From contig JBKBXX010000126.1 in the NCBI GenBank assembly GCA_046313915.1, positions 1 to 8,762 of the forward strand: a stretch of 8,762 nt of DNA. The letters are read 5' to 3'. The DNA comes from CAKKQX01 sp046313915. GTDB taxonomy: Bacteria; Pseudomonadota; Gammaproteobacteria; Burkholderiales; SG8-41. Within the stretch, counting starts at the first letter, position 1. Each line of letters opens with the position of its first letter. Below are positions 1-6,619 of this stretch, piece by piece. The position numbers and the translations under genes were made by a program. Below the pieces are notes generated by a model that saw nothing but the letters and a program-made list of their open reading frames with translations, did no database searches and was not told where the DNA came from.

Positions 1-519
1 TGAACCGTCCGCAACCTGGCGGGCGGTGATTTCCGCCCGCAGCGGTTCGGGCAGCGCGTCGGATTCCAGCACCGCCGCGCCAGGCCGCTCCGCCACCGCA
101 ATGTGCGCCAGCGCAAACAAACGCTGCCACTCATGCCAGCCCGGCAGGCCCAGGAATGCGTCGGCGCCGAGCAGCAGCCACAGGGGGCGAGCCTGTCCGA
201 GCCTGCCGCGCAGCGCGCTCAGCGTATCGACGGTGTAACTCGGTTCGGCACGGTGGATTTCGCAATCGTCGGCTGCGAAGCGTGGATTGCCGGCGATGGC
301 GCGGCGCGTCATCTCCAGCCGGTGACGCGCCTCGGTGCGCGGCGCGCCGCGGTGCGGCGGCTGGCCGGCCGGCACGAACAGCACGCGATCGAGGCCGATT
401 GCCTCGGCCATTTCCTCGGCGAGGCGCAGATGGCCCACATGGATGGGGTCAAACGTGCCGCCGAAGACACCGACGGGATGCAAAGCGTCGGCAGGGGCCG
501 GCGCGCCTTTTCTCACCAC
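1..519 (-). CDS. nadD: Nicotinate-nucleotide adenylyltransferase NadD, 3' end cut by window edge
   Basis: This enzyme joins nicotinate mononucleotide to ATP to give deamido-NAD, a late cytoplasmic step of NAD synthesis. Reading the minus strand from 519 gives 173 open codons with no stop before the window edge. The nucleotidyltransferase signature GGTFDPIHVGHL lies at residues 20-31, followed by the family elements PSYTVDT and LLLGADAFLGLPGW. The usual length is about 200-220 residues, so roughly the last 40, including the C-terminal ISST-type motif, should lie outside. The start is uncertain: two GTG codons are adjacent (519 and 516), and a TTG follows at 483. No ATG precedes the core motif, and proA's TAG stop (537-535) closes the same frame upstream. 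The GTG at 519 leaves a 15-base gap after proA, so the gene is probably co-transcribed and coupled. No strong Shine-Dalgarno is visible. Identity is secure from the motifs; the start is not. Confidence 0.93.
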   Translation of the reverse strand, partial: MVRKGAPAPADALHPVGVFGGTFDPIHVGHLRLAEEMAEAIGLDRVLFVPAGQPPHRGAPRTEARHRLEMTRRAIAGNPRFAADDCEIHRAEPSYTVDTLSALRGRLGQARPLWLLLGADAFLGLPGWHEWQRLFALAHIAVAERPGAAVLESDALPEPLRAEITARQVADGS

Positions 520-534
520 GGGCGCCCCACAGGC

Positions 535-1812
535 CTACCCGCGCACATGCCCGTCGCCCAGCACCACCCATTTCTGGCTGGTGAGACCTTCGAGACCCAC
601 CGGGCCGCGCGCATGGATCTTGTCGGTGGAAATGCCGATCTCGGCGCCCAGGCCGTATTCGAAGCCGTCGGCGAAACGGGTCGAGGCGTTGACGACGACG
701 CTGGCGGAATCGACCTCGCGCAGAAAACGGCGCGCGCGCGCGTAGTCTTCCGTGACGATGGCGTCGGTATGCTGCGAACCGTGGCTGTTGATGTGGCTGA
801 TGGCTTCGTCGAGGCCGGCGACGACTTTCACCGCGATGATGGGGCCCAGGTATTCCTCGACCCAGTCGGCCTCGGTGGCGGCGGCGAGTTTCTCCTGCGC
901 GACGCCCGCAGCTTTCAGAATCGCCAGCGCCTCGGCGCAGCCGCGCATTTCCACGCCGTGGCCGGCGAGCATGGCGCCGATGCCCGGCAAGGCCGCCTGT
1001 GCGACGGCCCGCGCCACCAGCAGTGATTCGGTGGTGTTGCAGGTGCCGTAACGCTGGGTTTTGGCGTTCTCGACGATCTTCACCGCCTTGGCCAGGTCGG
1101 CATGATCGTCCACGTAGACATGGCAATTGCCGTGCAGATGCTTGATGACGGGGACACGCGCCTCGCCCGTAATGCGGGCGATCAGGCCCTTGCCGCCGCG
1201 CGGCACGATCACGTCCACGCAGTCCTTCATGGTGATGAGCTCGCCCACCGCCGCGCGGTCGGTGGTCTCTATCACCTGCACCACCGCGTCGGGCAAGCCT
1301 GCGGCAGCGAGCCCCTCACGCACGCAGGCTGCGACTGCCTGGTTCGAATGAATGGCTTCCGAGCCGCCGCGCAGGATCGCGGCGTTGCCGGATTTCAGGC
1401 ACAGGCCGGCGGCGTCCGCCGTGACGTTCGGGCGCGCCTCGTAAATGATGCCGATGACGCCGAGCGGCACGCGCATCTTGCCGACCTGGATGCCGGACGG
1501 GCGGTATTTCAGGCCGTCGATCTCGCCGACCGGGTCGGGCAGCGCGGCGATTTGTTCGAGCCCTTCGGCCATGCCGGCGACGGTTTTTTCGGTGAGCGCC
1601 AGGCGGTCGAGCAGCGCCGTGTCGTATCCCGAATCGCGCGCATGCTCCATGTCGCGCGCGTTGGCCGCCAGCAGCGTCGCGGCGTCGCGGCGGATCGCGG
1701 CGGCGATGGCGGCGAGCGCACGGTTCTTCTGGCGGGTGTCGGCGCGGGCGATGGCGCGCGAAGCTTCGCGCGCCCGGCGTCCCACCGTCTGCATGTACTG
1801 CTTAACGTCCAT
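535..1812 (-). CDS. proA: Gamma-glutamyl phosphate reductase ProA
   Basis: ProA reduces gamma-glutamyl phosphate with NADPH to glutamate-5-semialdehyde, the second step of proline synthesis from glutamate, in the cytoplasm. The 425-residue product has the normal family length (E. coli 417). The aldehyde-dehydrogenase-type catalytic cysteine is C258 in the block RYGTCNTTESLLV. The ProA signature with HINSHGSQHTDAI lies at about residues 340-352. The nucleotide-binding half includes EARPNVTADAA (125-135) and the K-S-G-N-A segment (140-144). The ATG start at 1812 overlaps the end of holA by 11 bases, so translation is probably coupled to holA. The partner gene proB is not next to it, unlike the proBA pair of enterics; here proA sits inside a leuS-lptE-holA-nadD operon. 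Nothing is truncated and all key residues seen are intact. Confidence 0.97.
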   Translation of the reverse strand: MDVKQYMQTVGRRAREASRAIARADTRQKNRALAAIAAAIRRDAATLLAANARDMEHARDSGYDTALLDRLALTEKTVAGMAEGLEQIAALPDPVGEIDGLKYRPSGIQVGKMRVPLGVIGIIYEARPNVTADAAGLCLKSGNAAILRGGSEAIHSNQAVAACVREGLAAAGLPDAVVQVIETTDRAAVGELITMKDCVDVIVPRGGKGLIARITGEARVPVIKHLHGNCHVYVDDHADLAKAVKIVENAKTQRYGTCNTTESLLVARAVAQAALPGIGAMLAGHGVEMRGCAEALAILKAAGVAQEKLAAATEADWVEEYLGPIIAVKVVAGLDEAISHINSHGSQHTDAIVTEDYARARRFLREVDSASVVVNASTRFADGFEYGLGAEIGISTDKIHARGPVGLEGLTSQKWVVLGDGHVRG

Positions 1813-2839
1813 GGTCGGTTCCAGTCTTTTGCGGGGCGTCGAACATCCGCCCCAGTTCCAGCAAGCTATCCCAGGGATCGCCGCATCGATCCAGCCCCTT
1901 CGACTGACGGTCGATTCTGGCGAGCAGCGCGAGCGCCTGTTCGATGCGATCAGGTTCGAGCCGTTTCAGGGCGCGCTCGATCAGCGGCGCACGCTGTTTG
2001 TCGCGTCCCCACAACGCGCGCATCAAGCCGGGCAAGGATTCGCCCCGCAATACGGCCGATTTTAGCCTGAGCAGGAGCTGCACCGCCGACGCCACTTGCC
2101 ACAGCATGGCCGGCACGGTTTCGCCGCTGTCCCGGAGATCGATGACGACCTGCGCAAAGCGCGCGGCATTACCGGCGTAGAGCGCATCGGCGAGCGCATC
2201 GGCTTCGAGCCGGCTGACATCGACGACCGCGCGTTCAACGTCAGCACGCGTTACCTTGCCAGGCGGCAGCAGCAGGGCGAGTTTGTCGATTTCCTGCTGT
2301 GCGGCCAGCAGGTTGCCCTCGACCCGGTCGGCCAGAAATCCCAGCGCATCGCGCTCGGCCGTCAGCCCCTGCTTCGCCAGCCGGCGTTCGATCCAGCCCG
2401 GCAGGGCGGCACGTTCCACCGGCTTTGCCTCGACCACCACCCCCGCCCTGGCCAGCGCGGCGAACCAGCGACTTTGCCGGGTTTTCCAGTCGATGTCCGG
2501 CAGACTGATCAACGTGAGCGTGTCGGGCGGCAACTTGCCGGCATAGGTTTCCAGCGCTTTCGCGCCGTCCACGCCGGGCTTGCCGGAGGGTATGCGGATT
2601 TCGGCGAGGCGGCGCTCGGCAAACAGCGAGAGCGTGTCGCCGCTGGCCAGGAGTCCCTGCCAGTTGTATTTGCCCTGCACCGTATGGACGCTGCGTTCGG
2701 TATGTCCGGCCGCGCGCGCCGCCGCGCGTATGGCGTCCCCCGCCTCCTGCGCCGCCAGCGGCTCGTCGCCCGTCACCACATAAAGCGCGGCCAGTCCGCG
2801 CGCGAGCTGTTCAGGCAGGCGGTCGGCCGGGATATTCAC
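1802..2839 (-). CDS. holA: DNA polymerase III delta subunit HolA (clamp loader)
   Basis: Delta is the wrench of the clamp loader: it binds and opens the beta sliding clamp so it can be placed on primed DNA. The product is 345 residues, matching the family (E. coli 343). The N-terminal AAA+-like domain starts with ALYVVTGDEPLAAQEA (about 18-33), where family members have a G-D-E-P-L-L-x-Q-E type motif. The segment EGNLLAAQQEIDKLALL (about 174-190) is the conserved element of the middle lid domain. The C-terminal helical collar domain, with W-Q-V-A, follows. Translation starts with GTG at 2839, one base after the lptE stop; no Shine-Dalgarno is visible, and a GC hairpin sits just upstream. The stop (TAA, 1804-1802) overlaps proA. 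The operon position after leuS-lptE matches many Proteobacteria and supports the call. Sequence divergence within delta subunits is normal. Confidence 0.93.
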   Translation of the reverse strand: MNIPADRLPEQLARGLAALYVVTGDEPLAAQEAGDAIRAAARAAGHTERSVHTVQGKYNWQGLLASGDTLSLFAERRLAEIRIPSGKPGVDGAKALETYAGKLPPDTLTLISLPDIDWKTRQSRWFAALARAGVVVEAKPVERAALPGWIERRLAKQGLTAERDALGFLADRVEGNLLAAQQEIDKLALLLPPGKVTRADVERAVVDVSRLEADALADALYAGNAARFAQVVIDLRDSGETVPAMLWQVASAVQLLLRLKSAVLRGESLPGLMRALWGRDKQRAPLIERALKRLEPDRIEQALALLARIDRQSKGLDRCGDPWDSLLELGRMFDAPQKTGTDHGR

Positions 2840-2840
2840 G

Positions 2841-3341
2841 TCAGGACCGGCCGTTGGCCGGCCTTAACGCCTGTAAACGACGCAGAATGCGCATGGCGGC
2901 GCTTTCGTCCATGTCGCGGTACAGCAGGCTTTCTTCCGCTCCCTTGGCCAGCCGTTGAGTATCGTCGTAGGTGAGGTCGCGCGTGAGCTCGATGGTCTCG
3001 GTTTCCGCCAGCGTTCGCCCGTCGCGATCGATCACGCGGTAGCCGACACGCAGGCCGAGCCGGTATTCGGTGACGCGGCCCGCGCCCGACAGCGACAGGA
3101 TGGTTTTGCTGCGCGCCTCGTCGGAAAGCTTGAGGACAGCCTCGGCTTCAGCGGCTGTCGCCGTCAGTCGGGTCTTGCCTCCCGCCGTCAGCAGGGTGCG
3201 CAGACGCTGCGCGACGACGCTGCCCGCCGGGGCGTCGAGATACAGGCTGGCGAATGGCAGCCCGTCGTAGCGGCGCAGCTCGAAGCCGCATCCTGCGACA
3301 AGCAGGGCAGGCGTCAGAACGAGGAACTGGCGGCGGTTCAT
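2841..3341 (-). CDS. lptE: LPS-assembly lipoprotein LptE
   Basis: LptE (formerly RlpB) is an outer-membrane lipoprotein that plugs and helps fold the LptD barrel, which places LPS on the cell surface. The 166-residue product begins with a lipoprotein signal: positive N-terminus (N2-R3-R4), a hydrophobic stretch, then the lipobox V15-A16-G17-C18, with C18 the predicted lipidated residue. The mature start CGFELR is the hallmark of LptE. The rest is poorly conserved in the family, so the identity depends on this start, the size and the position between leuS and holA. The ATG at 3341 overlaps the leuS stop as ATGA (3341-3338), so it is probably translated by ribosomes finishing leuS. The R-R-Q-F-L order also resembles a twin-arginine signal, but the lipobox and family make Sec/Lol export more likely. 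The last codons form a GC-rich inverted repeat in front of holA. Confidence 0.9.
   Translation of the reverse strand: MNRRQFLVLTPALLVAGCGFELRRYDGLPFASLYLDAPAGSVVAQRLRTLLTAGGKTRLTATAAEAEAVLKLSDEARSKTILSLSGAGRVTEYRLGLRVGYRVIDRDGRTLAETETIELTRDLTYDDTQRLAKGAEESLLYRDMDESAAMRILRRLQALRPANGRS
2847..2861 (-). promoter_or_regulatory. GC hairpin next to the holA start codon
   Basis: In the mRNA sense the sequence reads CCGGCC-AAC-GGCCGG, a perfect 6-base-pair all-GC stem with a 3-base loop. It lies in the last codons of lptE and ends 7 bases before the holA GTG. It covers part of the region where a Shine-Dalgarno would be expected; none is seen there. The structure is seen directly. Its role in limiting or coupling holA translation is inference, and GC-rich genes often contain such repeats by chance. 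Confidence 0.35.
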
Positions 3342-5908
3342 ACGACGATATTAACCAAACGCCCCGGCACCACCACCACTTTTTTCGGCGGCTTGCCTTC
3401 GCTGTGCTTCTGCACGGCTTCACTGGCCAGCGCCTGCGTCTCGATGCTGGCTTTATCGGCGTTTGCCGAAACGCGGATCTGCCCGCGCAGCTTGCCGTTG
3501 ACCTGGATCATGAGTTCGATTTGGTCTTGCACCAGCGCGGCGTCATCGACCGTCGGCCAGGCCAGTTTCACCCCGGGCTTCAATTCAGCCTGCAAAGCCT
3601 CGCAGATGTGCGGAACGATGGGCGCGAGCATCGCCGTCACCGCTTCGAGCACTTCCTGCCGCACGCTGCGGCTGACCGCGTCCATGCTGTCGAACTTGGC
3701 GAGCACGTTCATCAATTCCATGTTCGCGGCGATGGCGGTGTTGAACTGCTTGCGGCGTCCGATGTCGTCGGAAACTTTCTGGATCGTGTGATGGAGCTGA
3801 CGGCGCAGGGATTTTGCGGCGTCGTCCAGCTCGCCAGCCGTGTACGCGGCAACCACGCCAGCCTGCACATGATCGAACACCGCCTTCCACAGCTTGCGCA
3901 AAAAACGGTGCGCGCCTTCGACGCCCGAATCCGACCATTCCAGACTCTGCTCGGGCGGCGCGGCGAATAGGGTGAACAGCCGCGCGGTGTCGGCACCATA
4001 CTGCTCCACCAGCGCCTGCGGGTCGACACCGTTGTTCTTTGACTTCGACATCTTTTCGATGCCGCCGTCGATCACCGGCGCACCGTCTGCCTTCAACACG
4101 ACGATTCCGTCACGCACCTCGACGTCGGCCGGGTTGAACCAGGTTTTCTTGCCGGCGGCGTCTTCACGGTAGTAGGTGTCGGCGACGACCATGCCCTGGG
4201 TGAGCAGGTTGGCAAAGGGTTCATCGCCAGATACCAGCCCTTCGTCGCGCATCAGCTTGTGGAAGAAACGCGCGTACAGCAGATGCAGGATCGCGTGTTC
4301 GATGCCGCCGATGTACTGGTCGACCGGCAGCCACTGGTTGGCGCGCGCGTCGAGCATTTGATTGGCGTCGGGGCAGGCGTAGCGCGCGTAATACCAGCTC
4401 GACTCGACGAAGGTGTCCATCGTGTCGGTTTCGCGGCGCGCGGGCGCACCGCACTTGGGGCAGGCGCAGTTGACGAAGTCGGCGCGGCGGTTCAGCGGGT
4501 TGCCTGCGCCGTCCGGCACGACATCCTCGGGCAGCACCACCGGCAGTTGCTCGGCGGGCACGGGCACGTCGCCGCAGTGCTCGCAATGCACGATGGGAAT
4601 CGGGCAGCCCCAGTAGCGCTGGCGCGAAATGCCCCAGTCGCGGAGCCGGTACTGGGTTTTCTTTTCGCCAAGGCCAAGTTTTTCCAGATCGGCGGCGATG
4701 GCATCGACCGCGGCTTCGTAAGCGAGGCCGTCGTATTTGCCCGAATTGACGCACACGCCGCGCTGCTTGTCGCCGTACCACTCGGCCCAGGCGTCGGGCG
4801 AAAAGGTTTCGCCGGGCACAGCGATGACCTGCTTGATCGGCAGGCCGTATTGCTGCGCAAAGCCGAAGTCGCGCTCGTCGTGCGCCGGCACCGCCATCAC
4901 CGCGCCGTCGCCGTAGCTCATCAGCACGTAGTTGCCGACCCACACCGGGATAGGTTCGCCGGTGAGCGGATGCGTGACGGTCAGGCCGGTGTCCATGCCC
5001 TTCTTTTCCATCGTCGCCATGTCGGCTTCGGCCACGCTGCCCTGCTTGCATTCGGCGATGAAGGCGGCAAGCGCAGGCTTGTTTTCAGCGGCGCGGGTGG
5101 CGAGCGGATGCTCGGCGGCGACGGCGACGAAGGTGACGCCCATGAGCGTGTCGGCGCGGGTGGTGAATACCCACAGCTTTTCGTCCTGGCCATCGAGGGC
5201 ATACGGAAACGCGAGCCGCACGCCCACGCTCTTGCCGATCCAGTTCGCCTGCATGGTTTTCACGCGCTCGGGCCAGCCCGGCAGGTTGTCGAGGCCGGCG
5301 AGCAATTCCTCCGCGTACTGCGTGATGCGAAAGAAATACATCGGGATGTCGCGCTTTTCGACCAGCGCGCCGGAACGCCAGCCCCGGCCTTCGATGACCT
5401 GCTCGTTGGCGAGCACGGTCTGGTCGACCGGGTCCCAGTTCACCGTTGCCATCTTCTTGTAGATCACGCCCTTTTCGAACAGGCGGGTGAACAGCCATTG
5501 CTCCCAGCGGTAGTAATCCGGCTTGCAGGTGGCCAGCTCGCGCGACCAGTCGACCGCAAGCCCCAGCGCCTGCAACTGCGTGCGCATGTGGTCGATGTTG
5601 GCATAGGTCCACGCGGCGGGCGGCACGTTGTTGGCGATCGCCGCGTTTTCCGCGGGCAGGCCGAACGCGTCCCAGCCCATCGGCTGCATCACGTTGTAGC
5701 CGCGCATCGCGTGGTAGCGCGCCAGCACGTCGCCGATGGTGTAGTTGCGCACGTGCCCCATATGCAGCTTGCCCGAGGGATACGGGAACATCGACAGGCA
5801 GTAGTAGCGCGGCTTGTCCGAAGCGTCCGCAGCGCGGTGCGCATTGCTGTCGGCCCAGCGGGCCTGGGCGTCACGTTCGATGTCCCGGGGAAGGTATTTT
5901 TCCTGCAT
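3338..5908 (-). CDS. leuS: Leucyl-tRNA synthetase
   Basis: This class Ia synthetase activates leucine with ATP and charges tRNA-Leu in the cytoplasm. The 856-residue product has the bacterial length (E. coli 860). Visible domains in order: Rossmann start with the HIGH-type motif HMGH (49-52); CP1 editing domain with TTRADT (249-254) and HDERDF (343-348), whose D347 corresponds to the conserved editing aspartate; zinc-ribbon cysteines C442/C445 and C483/C486; return to the catalytic core with KMSKS (619-623); anticodon-binding helices; and a C-terminal domain ending in a VNGKLRGQI-type segment. All active-site motifs are intact. I chose the ATG at 5908 (MQEKYLPRDIE) because family members begin this way. 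The frame stays open to 6010, but that part would run through the putative promoter. No clear Shine-Dalgarno precedes the ATG. It is the first gene of the lptE-holA-proA-nadD operon and overlaps lptE by 4 bases. Confidence 0.98.
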   Translation of the reverse strand: MQEKYLPRDIERDAQARWADSNAHRAADASDKPRYYCLSMFPYPSGKLHMGHVRNYTIGDVLARYHAMRGYNVMQPMGWDAFGLPAENAAIANNVPPAAWTYANIDHMRTQLQALGLAVDWSRELATCKPDYYRWEQWLFTRLFEKGVIYKKMATVNWDPVDQTVLANEQVIEGRGWRSGALVEKRDIPMYFFRITQYAEELLAGLDNLPGWPERVKTMQANWIGKSVGVRLAFPYALDGQDEKLWVFTTRADTLMGVTFVAVAAEHPLATRAAENKPALAAFIAECKQGSVAEADMATMEKKGMDTGLTVTHPLTGEPIPVWVGNYVLMSYGDGAVMAVPAHDERDFGFAQQYGLPIKQVIAVPGETFSPDAWAEWYGDKQRGVCVNSGKYDGLAYEAAVDAIAADLEKLGLGEKKTQYRLRDWGISRQRYWGCPIPIVHCEHCGDVPVPAEQLPVVLPEDVVPDGAGNPLNRRADFVNCACPKCGAPARRETDTMDTFVESSWYYARYACPDANQMLDARANQWLPVDQYIGGIEHAILHLLYARFFHKLMRDEGLVSGDEPFANLLTQGMVVADTYYREDAAGKKTWFNPADVEVRDGIVVLKADGAPVIDGGIEKMSKSKNNGVDPQALVEQYGADTARLFTLFAAPPEQSLEWSDSGVEGAHRFLRKLWKAVFDHVQAGVVAAYTAGELDDAAKSLRRQLHHTIQKVSDDIGRRKQFNTAIAANMELMNVLAKFDSMDAVSRSVRQEVLEAVTAMLAPIVPHICEALQAELKPGVKLAWPTVDDAALVQDQIELMIQVNGKLRGQIRVSANADKASIETQALASEAVQKHSEGKPPKKVVVVPGRLVNIVV

Positions 5909-5936
5909 TGCTGAAACCGCGCAAAATAAGGCCGGG

Positions 5937-5942
5937 ATTATA
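5937..5942 (-). promoter_or_regulatory. Candidate -10 box for the leuS operon
   Basis: A perfect TATAAT on the minus strand, 28 bases before the leuS ATG. Transcription would start near 5930, leaving a leader of only about 20 bases. At 16-18 bases upstream I see no good TTGACA match, so the promoter would depend mainly on the -10 box. The 119-base divergent gap it lies in is otherwise GC-rich, which makes the AT-rich hexamer stand out. The consensus match is observed; promoter activity is inferred. Confidence 0.55.
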
Positions 5943-6017
5943 CCGTCCGCAACACCTGCATTCGGCGCGGGAACACTGCCTGCGGCTCCCTGTCGCACAA
6001 GTCCCCACACCCCGCAA

Positions 6018-6021
6018 AGGA
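6018..6021 (+). promoter_or_regulatory. Shine-Dalgarno fixing the DUF336 gene start
   Basis: AGGA, within AAAGGAAAA, lies 6 bases before the ATG at 6028. It selects this start over in-frame upstream codons, which would remove the signal peptide from the N-terminus and run into leuS. Confidence 0.7.
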
Positions 6022-6027
6022 AAATCC

Positions 6028-6513
6028 ATGAAAATCCTGCTGCCCCTGCTTCTTGCCGTCGCCGCCCAGCCCGCCCACGCCACCGACATGGTGCCCGTCA
6101 GACAAATCGGTCTGGAACTGGCGCGCGACATCGCGATGGCCGCGGTCGAGGCCTGTCGCGCCGATGGCTACAACGTCTCTGCTGTGGTGCTCGACCGCGC
6201 CGGTAATGTCCAGGCCGCGCTGCGCGACACCCTGGCCGCCCGCCATACCCTGGAAATCGCCGAGCGCAAGGCCGGTATGACCATCATGTCCGGCATCGAC
6301 TCCGGGGCCTTCCGGGCGGCGCGGGGCGACATCCGCCCCGAACTCAATCACATGCAGGGACTGATCGTGATGGACGGCGCCCTGCCCATCCGCGCGGCCG
6401 GCAGCCTCATCGGTGCAGTCGGCGTATCGGGCGCGCCGGGTGGCGAGAAGGATGCGGCGTGCGCCACGGCCGCGCTGAAAAAGGTCGAAGAAAGGCTGGA
6501 ATTCGCAATGTAG
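6028..6513 (+). CDS. Secreted GlcG/HbpS-family (DUF336) protein
   Basis: The 161-residue product belongs by pattern to the GlcG/HbpS family. These are small alpha/beta proteins, some of which bind heme (HbpS in Streptomyces); others sit near glycolate or diol-use genes with no defined activity. Family features seen: SAVVLDRAGNVQAALRD (about 51-67), then ARHTLEIAERKAGM with H73, and the glycine-rich GSLIGAVGVSGAPGGEKDAA (about 125-144), followed by a C-terminal helix. Residues 1-18 form a signal peptide (K2, hydrophobic core LLPLLLAVAA, cleavage after A-H-A), so the protein is probably periplasmic. The start is supported by AAAGGA upstream. It is divergent from leuS, with a 119-base gap between starts, and precedes the phosphoribulokinase gene by 106 bases. 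No partner enzyme or sensor kinase is next to it, so the ligand cannot be named. The family call is firm; heme binding is only possible. Confidence 0.85.
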   Translation: MKILLPLLLAVAAQPAHATDMVPVRQIGLELARDIAMAAVEACRADGYNVSAVVLDRAGNVQAALRDTLAARHTLEIAERKAGMTIMSGIDSGAFRAARGDIRPELNHMQGLIVMDGALPIRAAGSLIGAVGVSGAPGGEKDAACATAALKKVEERLEFAM

Positions 6514-6542
6514 GCGCACACAGGCGAACGCCTCGCATGCGG

Positions 6543-6572
6543 GTGACAAGCCCTTGTTCGCGAAGGTAGAAT
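6543..6572 (+). promoter_or_regulatory. Candidate sigma-70 promoter of the phosphoribulokinase gene
   Basis: GTGACA (6543-6548), an 18-base spacer, then TAGAAT (6567-6572); each hexamer matches the consensus at 5 of 6 positions. Transcription would start near 6579, giving a leader of about 40 bases that contains the AGGGAG ribosome site. It lies in the only gap between the DUF336 gene and prk. Its position supports an independent prk transcript; activity is inferred. Confidence 0.5.
6546..6564 (+). repeat. Two adjoining dyads inside the prk promoter spacer
   Basis: ACAAG-CC-CTTGT (6546-6557) is an inverted repeat with 5-base arms. It is directly joined to the perfect 8-base palindrome TTCGCGAA (6557-6564). 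Both lie between or over the -35 and -10 hexamers, where a repressor or activator could act. I could not match them to a known CbbR (T-N11-A type) arrangement with confidence. Confidence 0.3.
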
Positions 6573-6605
6573 GAAAGGGTTTCGCTTTCGTTACAGCCAT
6601 CCTTC

Positions 6606-6611
6606 AGGGAG
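6606..6611 (+). promoter_or_regulatory. Shine-Dalgarno of prk
   Basis: AGGGAG lies 8 bases before the ATG at 6620. It is the strongest ribosome site in the window and fixes the start of the phosphoribulokinase. Confidence 0.75.
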
Positions 6612-6619
6612 TCCCCAGC

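Noticed and set aside
103..1026. A 307-codon plus-strand frame opposite nadD and proA
   Set aside because: It crosses the antisense of two motif-confirmed genes and shows only GC-shadow composition.
4259..5914. A 551-codon open frame on the plus strand opposite leuS
   Set aside because: It lies fully antisense to a leucyl-tRNA synthetase with all motifs intact. High GC in the third codon position opens the opposite frame; its composition (rich in H, R, A, V, G) is typical of such shadows.
5909..6010. A 34-residue N-terminal extension of LeuS from an upstream ATG
   Set aside because: Family members begin at the MQEKYLPRD-like start, and the extension would cover the probable -10 box. It is better explained as open by chance.
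5908..6027. An upstream extension of the DUF336 protein on the plus strand
   Set aside because: It would put the signal peptide inside the protein and overlap the leuS start; AAAGGA before 6028 supports the shorter form.
6522..6533. AGGCGAACGCCT as a terminator for the DUF336 gene
   Set aside because: The hairpin arms are only 4-5 bases and no T-run follows, so it is not a convincing intrinsic terminator. Readthrough into prk remains possible.
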